A stretch of 64,000 nt of DNA from the NCBI RefSeq assembly GCF_036320965.1, contig NC_092276.1, positions 10,253,298-10,317,297 on the forward strand, read 5' to 3'. Positions 37,813 to 49,540 of this stretch are shown here, in pieces; within the stretch, counting starts at the first letter, position 1, and every line of letters starts with the position of its first letter. The notes beneath the pieces are model-generated. The model was given only the letters and a program-made list of their open reading frames with translations. It was not told the origin of the DNA and did no database searches. The DNA comes from Panulirus ornatus. Its lineage: Eukaryota > Arthropoda > Malacostraca > Decapoda > Palinuridae. The translations under genes and the position numbers were made by a program.

Positions 37813-38547
37813 ATTTATTCATTTATGTGTGTGCGTAGCTGTAATCTGTCAAAAGTATAAATCTTTTCATTGAAAAATCAGGCAGGAATTCAACACAGTT
37901 CGGAATTCGCTGACCAACGCGAACTTCAAGAGAGAAATTCATATCAGACACATCAGACACATCGGACCTACACATCATCCACACAACGTCTCCTGTCTTG
38001 CAGATCTTGATTATCAGTCGTCGGATATCGCCTCTTCCTCACCTTTATATATATATTTTTTGAGGTCTCTTGGCCCTTTCGCACATCAATAGGTCCTTTT
38101 TATACATTAGGTCCCCCTTCCCCTCCTTTGCCAACAGCTACTATTCATCATCCACCCATCCAGTTCACACACAAGATTGCCACTGGATGATTCTAATTGT
38201 CTTTTTTTACGTCTGACGTCCTCAGTGTGTGATGGTACGAGTTAGCGTTTCGAGAATGGCAGTAATTTCTTCGCGTATCAATAAAAGCGTGAAGATAATT
38301 GCCAAGTAATTTTGTTATTATTATTATTAATATTATCATTATTATTGTTACTGTTATTATCATTATTATTATTATTGTTATTATTTTTCACATGGTTTCG
38401 TTATTCTTGGCTGTTTCTGTACAAAAATCAATCAAACATTTGCCTTGATATGAGCTCTTTTTGATCTATTAATTGATATCTGACGGTTAATTAGTATTCA
38501 TATAGTTTGTTAATTGCTTTTCCTGCGTTTCATTATGATTAAACCCT
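37813..38547. other. Noncoding
   Basis: Contains an (ATT)n-type stretch at 38,311-38,385. No gene recognised. Confidence 0.45.
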
Positions 38548-39066
38548 TCGAGCACAAAGGACGACCCTTGAGCTACGACGGTACGACCCTTGAGCACGAC
38601 AGTACGACCCTTGAGCTATGACGGTACGACCCTTGAGCACAACGGTACGACCCTTGAGGTACGACCCTTGAGCTACGACGGTACGACCCTTGAGCACGAC
38701 GGTACGACCCTTGAGCACGACGTTACGACCCTTGAGCACGACGGTACGACCCTTGAGCACAACGGTACGACCCTTGAGCTACGACGGTACGACCCTTGAG
38801 CACGACGGTACAACCCTTGAGCACGACGGTACGACCCTTGAGCACGACGGTACAACCCTTGAACACGACGGTACGACCCTTGAGCTACGACGGTACGACC
38901 CTTAAGCACAACGATACGACCCTTGAGCAACGACGGTACAACCTTTCAGTACGACGGTACAACCCTTGAGCACAACGGTACGACCCTTAAGCACAACGAT
39001 ACGACCCTTGAGCAACGACGGTACAACCTTTCAGAACGACGGTACAACCCTTGAGCACAACGGTAT
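38548..39066. repeat. 21-bp minisatellite, about 24 copies
   Basis: Unit TACGACCCTTGAGCACGACG followed by G, with variants GAGCTACGACGG, GAGCACAACGG, CTTTCAGTACGACGG and a short unit near 38,655. A 7-codon period keeps several frames open on both strands (T-V-R-P-L-S; L-K-G-R-T-V). Confidence 0.95.
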
Positions 39067-39319
39067 ATGAAGCCATTGACATTGATCCGACCCTTAAAAG
39101 TTCAGGTCAGAGGTCAGCCTAACAATACCTCAGGTCGTGCTTGAAGGTCATGCTTTGTTAATGGGTAACAAGAGTTCAGTCGGTTAATGACTTCCTGTTG
39201 CACCAACTCTCATTGTCTGCTTTCGTCTTGAAGCTTTCGGATCTGTGCATAGCATTGCTTTACGTCTGTGTGTTTGTATGTACTAGTTCATCATTGGTGT
39301 GCCTCTGCGAGCGTGCGTT
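39067..39319. other. Noncoding
   Basis: No feature recognised. Confidence 0.5.
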
Positions 39320-39890
39320 ACCTTCTACAGGCGCCAGTGTTGTATGATACAGCTGCTAGTGGTGTATGACACAGCTAACGGTATTGTATTCTAGAGCTGC
39401 CTGGTTTATCCTCTTGAGGTTACCAGAACTCTTTCTCTTCTACAGCTGATAGTATCGTGTTCTACAGCACCCGGTGTGGATTCGTGTCTTTAGAAGCGTG
39501 TGTTGGAAGGGTCTATCTCTCTCTCTGTCTCTCACGTCTGGTGTCTGTGCCTCATTTCACACCTTCATCTGCTCCGCCACAGCATCTCGAGAGACACCAC
39601 AAGACCACCATCTCCAACAGAGACGAGTGGCGAAAGTTCAGGTCCTGCTCTCATTTAAAATGCTGATTTCTCCCTTTTTTTTTCTCTCTCTCCCTATTTT
39701 CCCCTCCACAATCCTCCCTCCTCCTCCTCCGTCCTTTTACACAGTGTACGAGAGGGAGTGGATCTCCTTTTATGAATCGCAAGTTTTGCATCGTCTATAA
39801 AGGGGAGGGAGGTAATCTCCTCCAGGCAGTGAGGTTTGGGGGCCAGTTCCTCGCACCGTATGGGAGACGGCTGCCCAGAAGCGGTGCTGG
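39320..39890 (+). repeat. Paralogous segment, copy B
   Basis: Same order of words as copy A at 36.6-37.3 kb, including the opening TGTTGTATGATACAGCTGCT repeat and the closing GGGAGACGGCTGCCCAGAAG-type end. It leads directly into the composite repeat. Confidence 0.75.
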
Positions 39891-39981
39891 TGTGGGTGTG
39901 TGTGTGTGTGTGAGAGAGAGAGAGGCAACATCGCACTCATGCATAGAGACGGCTGCCCAGAAGCGGTGCTGGTGCTGGTGT

Positions 39982-40027
<46 letters not shown>

Positions 40028-40080
40028 GAGAGAGGCAACATCGCACTCATGCATAGAGACGGCTGCCCAGAAGCGGTGCT

Positions 40081-40122
<42 letters not shown>

Positions 40123-40181
40123 AGGGAGAGAGGCAACATCGCACTCATGCATGGAGACGGCTGCCCAGAAGCGGTGCTGGT

Positions 40182-40216
<35 letters not shown>

Positions 40217-40262
40217 GCAACATCGCACTCATGCATGGAGACGGCTGCCCAGAAGCGGTGCT

Positions 40263-40298
<36 letters not shown>

Positions 40299-40434
40299 AG
40301 GGAGAGAGGCAACATCGCACTCATGCATGGAGACGGCTGCCCAGAAGCGGTGCTGGTGCTGGTGTGTGTGTGTGTGAGAGAGAGAGAGGCAACATCGCAC
40401 TCATGCATAGAGACGGCTGCCCAGAAGCGGTGCT

Positions 40435-40481
<47 letters not shown>

Positions 40482-40525
40482 CAACATCGCACTCATGCAT
40501 GGAGACGGCTGCCCAGAAGCGGTGC
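39864..40525. repeat. Composite minisatellite with internal (TG)n, 8 cores
   Basis: The core GAGACGGCTGCCCAGAAGCG starts at 39,864, 39,946, 40,056, 40,154, 40,238, 40,330, 40,410 and 40,502. Each core is followed by GTGCTGG, a (TG)n of variable length, a short (GA)n, and GGCAACATCGCACTCATGCA. Unit length varies (80-110 bp), mainly with the TG count. Confidence 0.96.
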
Positions 40526-42254
40526 GAAGGGATTCCTTTATTTCCATTTCGTGGTGGATAATAGTTTCGTTTTTCTTTTCTTTTTTTTCTTTAAATCGAA
40601 TTTAATTCTCCTTCATAAGATTTTACTCGTTTACTACTAACTCCTTGCAGGAATGATGAGAAAAACTATGATATGAAATTATGAGACTCCATCACATGGC
40701 ATAATTATAATCTCATTAAGATACATAAGAGAGAATTTATATGTCTCATTATCATAATGAGATTCATGCTTATTTGTAAGACTGTAATATGTGACATATG
40801 ATCACATTATATTACGTACAGGATACATTGTGTCATTACTATAAACATATTAGTTTTTCTTTTTACAGTAATACCGAAAGATAACAGAAAACTCCAAAAA
40901 GCTCTGTTGTGATACTGCAAAAGAAGAAAGAAAAAGAGATTCATGAACTAGATTTGTGGTATCTGGCAAAAGTCCTTACAGAAATAAAAGTTGTTTCAAA
41001 ATTATTTTAGCAAAATATGATCAGGGCAAATCTAGTAAACGAACCTAATTAATACGATCAATAATGTTAACTATAAGGCTCCTAGGAGCCAGGTAAGATG
41101 GTTCAGTCAACTGATTCGAGACGTGTCAGATGACACTTATGAAACAGTTCATCTTAACGAAGCAGTTTGTATATTTACCTGGGGGGGTTGGAGCTTGTGA
41201 TGGAGAATTGGGCATAACATGATGTAGAATGATGGTAGACAACTTGCCATACAAAAGGCTTATTTGGGGTTCGTAGGAATGGTCATGCTTCCCCATAGTT
41301 TTGCTCATAGACTATGCGAAGCTTGAAGTCTTCAGTTTAGCTTGTGTTTCACTCGCTCAGACAAGTACTGTGTACACATTCATTCATTAAAACTTGGCTT
41401 GGTCGTGTATAAGGGGCTTTGGCTTTGGTGCATGTATGTACATACATGACACGAAGAGAATGTTATGTAAATCCGTTTTTCATCTGTTCCTGACACAACA
41501 TCGCTGCTCGAGAAACATGAGTGATGGCCAATTCCAATCATACTTTTGGCTTTAAGTTACTTCCACTAAGTAAACTAAAACTTTAACAAGGCTTAAGAAC
41601 CTCTCAAGTGCTATATATACTTGAGAACTTTATATAAAGCTTAAAAGCATCTTCAAGGGCTATTTTTATAAATGCAGTGAGACTGCATCAGGCGATTGAA
41701 TCATTCTCAACACTTGAAAACGCTGATCAGTTCTTTTAGATCGATAGATACAAATGGCTCTCACGGCCTTAACTTTAGCATTCGATGGGCCTCGAGGGTA
41801 GATAACCAAACCAGCTATCCACGAATACTTAGAGACAACACTATCCCTCCACATTGGCTTATCACATTATAGAAATGCGAGGAAAACCACATCAGGAAGA
41901 GGATTACTATGATAGGTATCCACGCCCGTAGCTTTAACGCATCACGGAGTGTGTGTTGGTCGTGTCTGAGAAACAGCTTTCCAATTTTGTAGACGGAGCA
42001 AATGGTTGACTGTTCTCTATTGGAAAAGGAGACTCAGGTACCGTCCTTTTTCAGAGACGGTAGTTGAATCAGACTCTATGGAGTGGGGGAAAGATAAACA
42101 GCTTCGGGTTTTATTATCGTGGGAGAATTAGTTGTTCCCCATTTTCACTCCAAGGGAAACCAGAGAGTGAGTGTGTGTGTTTCTTGTGATTGTATGGAAG
42201 GGAAGGAGGCCGTGTATTGCTGCTTCGATCGTTATGCAGGAAAGGGGTTCGAAG

Positions 42255-42256
<2 letters not shown>
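40526..42256. other. Noncoding
   Basis: AT-rich, repeat-poor. No gene recognised. Confidence 0.45.

Positions 42257-42330
<74 letters not shown>
42257..42330. repeat. (CT)n microsatellite
   Basis: Perfect CT run of about 37 units. Confidence 0.97.
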
Positions 42331-42334
<4 letters not shown>

Positions 42335-42432
42335 CCGCCAAGCTAATCATTCCTATTCCAGCCTTCCCTTATTGTTCTCCCTACTTTCTTACCACGTCAG
42401 CGACAGACGCAACACCGACTTCTTTACCTGAC

Positions 42433-42734
42433 GCGGAGGAGGAAGACCTGGAATACATGCTGTGTTGCCTTGTGCGGAGGAGGAAGACCTGGAATACTTG
42501 CTGTGTTGCCTTGTGCGGAGGAGGAGGAAGACCTGGAATACTTGCTGTGTTGCCTTGTGCGGAGGAGGAGGAAGACCTGGAACACTTGCTGTGTTGCCTT
42601 GGGCGGAGGAGGAGGAAGGCCTGGAATACTTGCTGTGTTGCCTTGTGCGGAGGAGGAGGAAGACCTGGAACACTTGCTGTGTTGCCTTGGGCGGAGGAGG
42701 AGGAAGGCCTGGAATACTTGCTGTGTTGCCTTGT
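42433..42734. repeat. 41/44-bp minisatellite, 7 copies
   Basis: Units start GCGGAGGAGG at 42,433, 42,474, 42,515, 42,559, 42,603, 42,647 and 42,691 and carry CCTGGAATACTTGCTGTGTT-type sequence. The first two units lack one GAG (41 bp); the last four alternate in two versions. All three plus frames and the reverse strand stay partly open, which is not evidence of a protein. Confidence 0.96.
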
Positions 42735-43101
42735 TCACACCAGCAGGAGCAGCGAGCTGGCCAGGACTCCCTGGGTCCCTGATGTGATTATGGGCCTTAT
42801 ACACTATTCTCCAGCACGGTTCACTTGAGGTTCCTCTCCCTAGATGTAGCCAGCTGTCAGGTGGCCTTGGGACAACACCCTTCGCTGCTGGAAGTCTCTG
42901 TGGCGATGATGTTGCACTTCAAGCTGCCTCAGAGGAAGTCGTTGCATTGCACAGCAGTTTTCTTTTGTGTATGTGTATGTGAGGGACGAGATGACGTTGC
43001 ATAAAGCCCCTGAGTTAGCTAGCTATTTACCTGTACCAAAAAAAGATAATTAAAGGGACTCTTCCTATTGCAGAAAACAGATGTGCCAAGTGTGTCTTTT
43101 T

Positions 43102-43105
<4 letters not shown>
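42735..43105. other. Noncoding
   Basis: No feature recognised. Confidence 0.5.

Positions 43106-43157
<52 letters not shown>
43106..43157. repeat. (GA)n microsatellite
   Basis: Perfect GA run of about 26 units. Confidence 0.97.
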
Positions 43158-43161
<4 letters not shown>

Positions 43162-44342
43162 AGGTTTCTATAAGTAAATATACAAGTGGATTTAGCTTGT
43201 TTTTTTTTTAGTAGCATATGAGAATACCACAGAGCCAGAGAAGGAGAGGCCCTGTAAGATGGGGGAGCTCTTCAACGAAGCTTATCAAAAAGACAGACAA
43301 AAGAGAACCACAAACGACTTGTTCTTGTAAAGACAGGAGACGAGAGGAAAGGGAATAATGTAGCGTGGTGATGACGTACGTGGGAGAGAGGAAGGCTTTA
43401 CAAGAAGAGGGAGGGGGAAAGGATGAAGGAGGAGGTAAGAAAACGTCCCAAATAAAGATGTATCTACGAGGAGAATAAGGCGAAGAGACGACTATTGTGT
43501 TCTGGCACACATCTTGTGGACCTTGTATTACCCACCAACAGACTTCGAACCTCTTAGTCAAGTCTATAGAAGTACTCACCCATACAAGACAACGCTTGAA
43601 CCCAATTCAATGATTCTCAGATCCTGAACCTTTGAACTTGTAAACTTAAAAAAAGAAAAAAAAACATAACAATGACATTATGAAGTTAGCTAAGTTCCGC
43701 ACGCCTTCATAGCGAATATCACCCATCCACCTCACCCTCCTTCACTGCCTTCATATTGACCGTTGAACTTTTACCTTTTAACCTTAAAAGACCCGACCGA
43801 CACCCCTCCCTTCACCCCCACCATCACCAGGAGAGGTCAAGGTCAACCCTCTTCATAAAACTCCCACTTGTTGACACGTGTCGTTATTAAGTCTTTAGTG
43901 TTGAAGAGAGACGGCATGAGTCAAGGACACTGCCAGACAGACGCGCGCCTCACGCGTCTCATAGACTCGCCAAGAATGATCCAGTCGCTAAGAGGTTGTG
44001 CATTGGCACTAACCGTATTGAGTTATTGCTGATATAAAAGGCTTTCCTCTCATCATCATGGTGGAGTTGTGAGATCCAGGGGTTCAGTGGGTAAGATCCA
44101 GGGGTCAGTAAGTAGTTCCAGATGGCTTAAAGAAAGTAGTGACACACGATCATCGGTGGCTGATAGAGTTTATGATCATATGTATCGTCTTAGTTGTGGT
44201 CTAGTTCAAGGTCTCGTAATCAGTGAATTAAGGGGGTCGTGCGTCGCCCTGCATGGCTGAGCACCTCTTTTTGGACTGTAGCCTAATTTAATATAGTGTT
44301 TCCCCATGGTAGGGACGAGGTCCGTGGCTTTGTGCACACGTA
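43158..44342. other. Noncoding
   Basis: No gene recognised. A small repeat (GTGAGATCCAGGGGTTCAGT-like, two copies) lies at 44,068-44,105. Confidence 0.45.
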
Positions 44343-44361
44343 ACACACACACACACACACA

Positions 44362-44414
<53 letters not shown>
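44343..44414. repeat. (CA)n(CT)n compound microsatellite
   Basis: Eleven CA units joined directly to about 25 CT units. Confidence 0.97.
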
Positions 44415-44417
<3 letters not shown>

Positions 44418-45289
44418 TCGCTGCTTCCCTAACTCCACCTCAGTAAATGCAAATGTGCCATTTTACAGGGATAAGCAAAATTCTCATATGCCTCGTGTGA
44501 GGTGACCCATGATCAAAATTCTTTTGTGATTGTTTACGTTATTTAGCCCAAAACTGTGATGCTGTTCGGCTTCTTTATGTATTTTCATTCGTCAGTTTGC
44601 TTAGCATTATATGAATGACGATTCTATTAATAAAATGAATAGTCTAAGGATGAAAAGCTAGGTCAACTGCACGTTGTGTGGCCGGGTTCTCTGACCACTG
44701 GATTCTGTGGTTCTGTTTTGTCTGCCTTTTTGATCAAGCTACGAGGAAGAACCTCATTTCCTTAGGGCGACAACCTCTCTGGTTCTTTGTTATTCTCATA
44801 AGCTGCTTAAACAATAGCCCCTTCTCTTGTACATACGAACCCTTAACCTCTGACTCTCTCTTGTAATTTTACACATGATATCTTAAACTCGACCGTCGCA
44901 TGACTGCCTCTTCGAAGTCTTTGCAACATTCTCGTCTCTTTCTCCTTCAACCCTCCAATGACCTATTACCCAGGGACTTTGTGCCTCTTAACGCCATCTC
45001 TCGGGAGGAAGGAGAAACTAAAACAGTGGGCTAAAGTACTTATAAATCCCTTAACACAATTCATTACCTTCCCCAGCCAGTTTCTCATCTTCTTAAGAGC
45101 AATGCAGTGTTTCCCCTCCAAAAGCTTCCTTCGTTATTCAAGAATCTCTTTTTTTTTTTTTTCCTCGTCGTGAGGAAATAATCGTATTAAACATGCTTTT
45201 TTTTTGTGTTAGTTTTCATCCCCTGGTCTTTGATTTTATTCTTCAAATTGTGCTGGATGATAAAAAGATGGGACTTTAGGAAGGGGCCC
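44415..45289. other. Noncoding
   Basis: Mixed sequence with T-runs near 45,147 and 45,197. No gene recognised. Confidence 0.45.
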
Positions 45290-45500
45290 AGTAGTAGTGT
45301 GTCCCTGGACAGATTAGTGAGGCATGTGTGTCCCTGGACTGAATCATGAAGCATGTATGTCCTATGGCAGAGCCATGCAGCATGATTGTCCCTGGATAGG
45401 ACCGTGGAGCATATATGTGTCCCAGGACAGAACAGTGGAGCATGTGTGTCCACTGACGGAACCGTGCACCGTGAGTTTCCAGGGACAGAACAGTTCAGTA
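45290..45500. repeat. Degenerate 28-31-bp minisatellite, about 7 copies
   Basis: Units share TGTGTCCCTGGAC and ATCATG(A/G)AGCATGT. They are well diverged from one another. Confidence 0.85.
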
Positions 45501-45669
45501 CGACTTAAGGATGGAACTGCGTAGGACAAGTCCCTGGACTTGTTGTTGTGACGGGGTGAGGGTGACCCGTGTTTGTCTAGAGAGTGTAGTTTCTGATGCG
45601 CGTATGTTCGGAGGATTGGAGTTTTAAGACAGTTGGGAGATGGGTTGTTTATTGCTTCTCAGGTTATTT

Positions 45670-45670
<1 letters not shown>

Positions 45671-45737
<67 letters not shown>
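45671..45737. repeat. (GT)n microsatellite
   Basis: GT run of about 33 units with TTTG interruptions. Confidence 0.96.
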
Positions 45738-46864
45738 TTGTCAATGTTTTGTTTGTTGGGGGTGACTGAAGTATATATAATAATCAACTTTTGTTCCATC
45801 ATTGATAATGATTTTGTGTGTGTGTTAGGGGGTGAGAAGCGTGGAATTCGGCCATATGACATAGAATTTCACGAATATCTCATTGACTTTATGCGAAAGA
45901 GGCTTTAAACCCTTTTGGACGTTCAGTCATTCCTTGATTTCGTAATGGTAAAATCTGCCACAAGTGAGATTCAACTCCCAGTCAAAGTAGTTTAAATACT
46001 GTCCCCATCCCGACGTCGGAAGTCATCGGTGATGTCAAGGGTCACTTACCCACACCCTAAGATGTTTACGGCTTCATAGAGACATCACCTTTAACTGCTG
46101 TGACTTCGAATGTCTACACCAGCAGAGAGATGATATCTCAACACGTCATGAAACTTCAATACATTTACATGAGCACAAAGACATCATCATTAAGTAAATC
46201 ACTAACTCAGATAACTGGATGATCAACATGTTCATGGTAATCTGTGGTGTCTGGTACATTTGTCGCTGGCCAACACTGCCTTTCAGACGTCTCCATCGGC
46301 TTTAAGACCAAGACACTCATTTGGATCATCTAGCACAAAGAGAACGACGGATAGTTTAAGGTAGACTTAGATAATGCTTTTTACTTTCTTCGTATTGTGC
46401 CAAGTCTAGTGGCGTAATATCTCCTGGGTTCTAGTCTCCTTAATGTCATCATTATTGGGCAGCCGGTGGACGAAATGCTGAGGTGGTTTTAAGGGTATCT
46501 TTTTTGTTTTGCAAGTCGGCCAAAACGTCTGGATAGATAAAGTCGAAGGTTATTGTCCTTTTGGTTCATTTGTCTAGGGGCGTCTTGTCATGTAATCCCA
46601 GTGGAAGGTTTCAGGACGCAGAGGCAAAAAAATGCTTCCTAAGAACTACTTTACGTATGTTCCAGGAGGTCTTTTCACTGTTCCATTCCAGTGGACAAAA
46701 CATCGTGTTCCGTCTGGTCCACTTGGTTCCCTGGAAGCCACTATCAGGGACGTAGGAGTCACTCTTTCCAGACGACTTCAGCCATCACAAGACTCCACCC
46801 ACCACTTTACCAGTCGACCTCATCCTTATCTAGATGACTTCATCCACCCATCTGCCACACGACT

Positions 46865-46868
<4 letters not shown>
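45738..46868. other. Noncoding
   Basis: No gene or repeat recognised. Confidence 0.45.

Positions 46869-46900
<32 letters not shown>
46869..46900. repeat. (CA)n microsatellite
   Basis: Sixteen CA units. Confidence 0.95.
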
Positions 46901-46902
<2 letters not shown>

Positions 46903-47225
46903 CTCCTAGACGACCCCCTTCCCCACCTACCACTCCTCCAGACGACCTTACACACCGCTCTCCCAGACGACCCTACGCCCCGCTCTCCCAGACGACCCTA
47001 CGCCCCGCTCTCCCAGACGGCCCTACGCACCGCTCTCCCAGACGACCCTACGCCCCGCTCTCCCAGACGACCCTACGCCCCGCTCTCCCAGACGACCCTA
47101 CGCCCCGCTCTCCCAGACGACCCTACGCCCCGCTCTCCCAGACGACCCTACGCCCCGCTCTCCCACACGACCCTACGCACCACTCTCCCAGACGACCCTC
47201 ACCTGCCGTTCTTCCAGACGACCTC
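46901..47225. repeat. 25-bp minisatellite, about 12 copies
   Basis: Unit CGCTCTCCCAGACGACCCTA followed by CGCCC; central units are nearly identical and the edges are diverged. Period 25 gives mixed Pro/Arg/Asp frames that are not genes. Confidence 0.96.
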
Positions 47226-47661
47226 CACCTACCACTTTACCAGACGCCTCGACCCCACACATTCCCCGCTGTTCCTCCAATCCATCATCATTGATCAGTG
47301 ACTCGCCAAAGTCAGCGCAAATCAACCAGTGTCTCGTTTGAGCCATTTTCAGTGACGCAGCAGATGCCCCTTTGTCTGAGCAGTGATTTACATGATGTAT
47401 TCGTATGTGTATTATATATTCTGAATTTCAATCAGGCACTATTACATTGCCTTCGTCACGTTTTCAGTTTCAAAGTCGCGCGCGCGTGTGTGTGTGTGTG
47501 TAATCTAAGTTCTTGGTTACGTATTTGATAATTTTTTGTATCGACTGAAGCGTTTGCTTAGAGAGGCTACTACGTATTACTAATTGTCATTACGACATCT
47601 TAAGTAGATGATATTGCCACCACTCACAGACTTACGATTTACTTACCACTAGAGGAAGGAA
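47226..47661. other. Noncoding
   Basis: No feature recognised except a short (GC/GT)n at 47,479-47,502. Confidence 0.5.
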
Positions 47662-47742
47662 CCCCGTGGCTTGCACAGTGACCAGTTGCCCCGTGGCTTG
47701 CAGAGTGACCAGTTGCCCCGTGGCTTGCAGAGTGTCCAGTTT
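47662..47742. repeat. 27-bp tandem repeat, 3 copies
   Basis: CCCCGTGGCTTGCA starts at 47,662, 47,689 and 47,716. Copies differ by one or two bases. Confidence 0.94.
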
Positions 47743-48706
<964 letters not shown>

Positions 48707-48896
48707 ATGCATGTGTGCTGTCAGTGAGCTCAATCAGGGCAGGTGAAACGTCCGCGGTAAAACATGGAAAGCTTTGTGAGACTTGGTTGCGGATAGGGAG
48801 CTGTGGTCTCGGAGCATTACACATGACAACTAAAGAATAAGTTTTAGCGAATGCGGCCTATTTTCGTTTGTTCCTGGCGCTACCTCGCTAACGAGG

Positions 48897-48897
<1 letters not shown>
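48707..48897 (+). mobile_element. LINE 3'-end fragment
   Basis: Aligns with the LINE 3' UTR at 7,165-7,335: TCAATCAGGGCA(G)GTGAA, TAAAACATGGAAAG, GGGAGCTGTGGTCTCG, ACATGACA and then GGCGCTACCTCGCTAACG. It then runs into (TA)n. It is diverged by many substitutions, so older than or from a different subfamily than the 5.35-kb copy. Confidence 0.85.

Positions 48898-48928
<31 letters not shown>
48898..48928. repeat. (TA)n tract between LINE tail and SINE-like repeat
   Basis: About 15 TA units. Confidence 0.93.
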
Positions 48929-48931
<3 letters not shown>

Positions 48932-49170
48932 CCCTGGGGATAGGGGAGAAAGAATACTTCCCACGTATTCCCTGCGTGTCGTAGAAGGCGACTAAAAGGG
49001 GATGGAGCGGGGGGCTGGAAATCCTCCCCCTCTCGTTTTTTTTTTTTTTTTAATTTTCCAAAAGAAGGAACAGACAACGAGGCCGGGTGAGGATATTCCC
49101 TCAGGGGCCCAGTCCTCTGTTCTTAGTGCTACCTCGCTGATGCGGGAGATGGCGAATGGTATGAAAAAAA
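48929..49170 (+). mobile_element. SINE-like dispersed repeat, copy 1
   Basis: Shares GATAGGGGAGAAAGAATACT, TCCCACGTATTCCCT, CGTGTCGTAGAAGGCGACTA and AAAGGGGA with 58,885-59,155. It ends with GTGCTACCTCGCTGATGCGG, GAGATGGCGAA and a poly-A-like run, the same tail as the LINE. From memory, the TGTCGTA-GGCGACTAA word is a conserved block in arthropod SINE-like repeats. No clear tRNA boxes. Confidence 0.8.
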
Positions 49171-49458
49171 AAAAAGAAAAATGAATATATATATATGTAT
49201 AAGACCATGAAATTTACCATTCCCATTGATTATCCACATATTGGTTTCATGTCACTTCCAAAATAGCCCCATTACGTTCGTCATTTGCTGTCACAGATGA
49301 AAGAGTCTCTCCGCATTAAATCCGGAGTGGAATCGTTGTCCTAATTCTCCATCCCATTGGCTCTCATTCCGACCCATTACCCAACCTCTGATCAGGTATA
49401 TCCTCTTTTTAGCCCATCATTCCTGACCTCGCGGACCAATATGGCTGAAATTTTGTGC

Positions 49459-49460
<2 letters not shown>
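49171..49460. other. Noncoding
   Basis: No feature recognised. Confidence 0.5.

Positions 49461-49539
<79 letters not shown>
49461..49539. repeat. (CT)n microsatellite
   Basis: Perfect CT run of about 39 units. Confidence 0.97.

Positions 49540-49540
<1 letters not shown>

Noticed and set aside
42190..42828. 212-codon frame with Arg/Glu/Cys-rich repeats
   Set aside because: Reads through (CT)n and the 44-bp minisatellite; other frames of the same DNA are equally open.
46632..47294. 220-codon Pro/Arg-rich frame
   Set aside because: Runs through (CA)n and the 25-bp minisatellite; periodic composition only.
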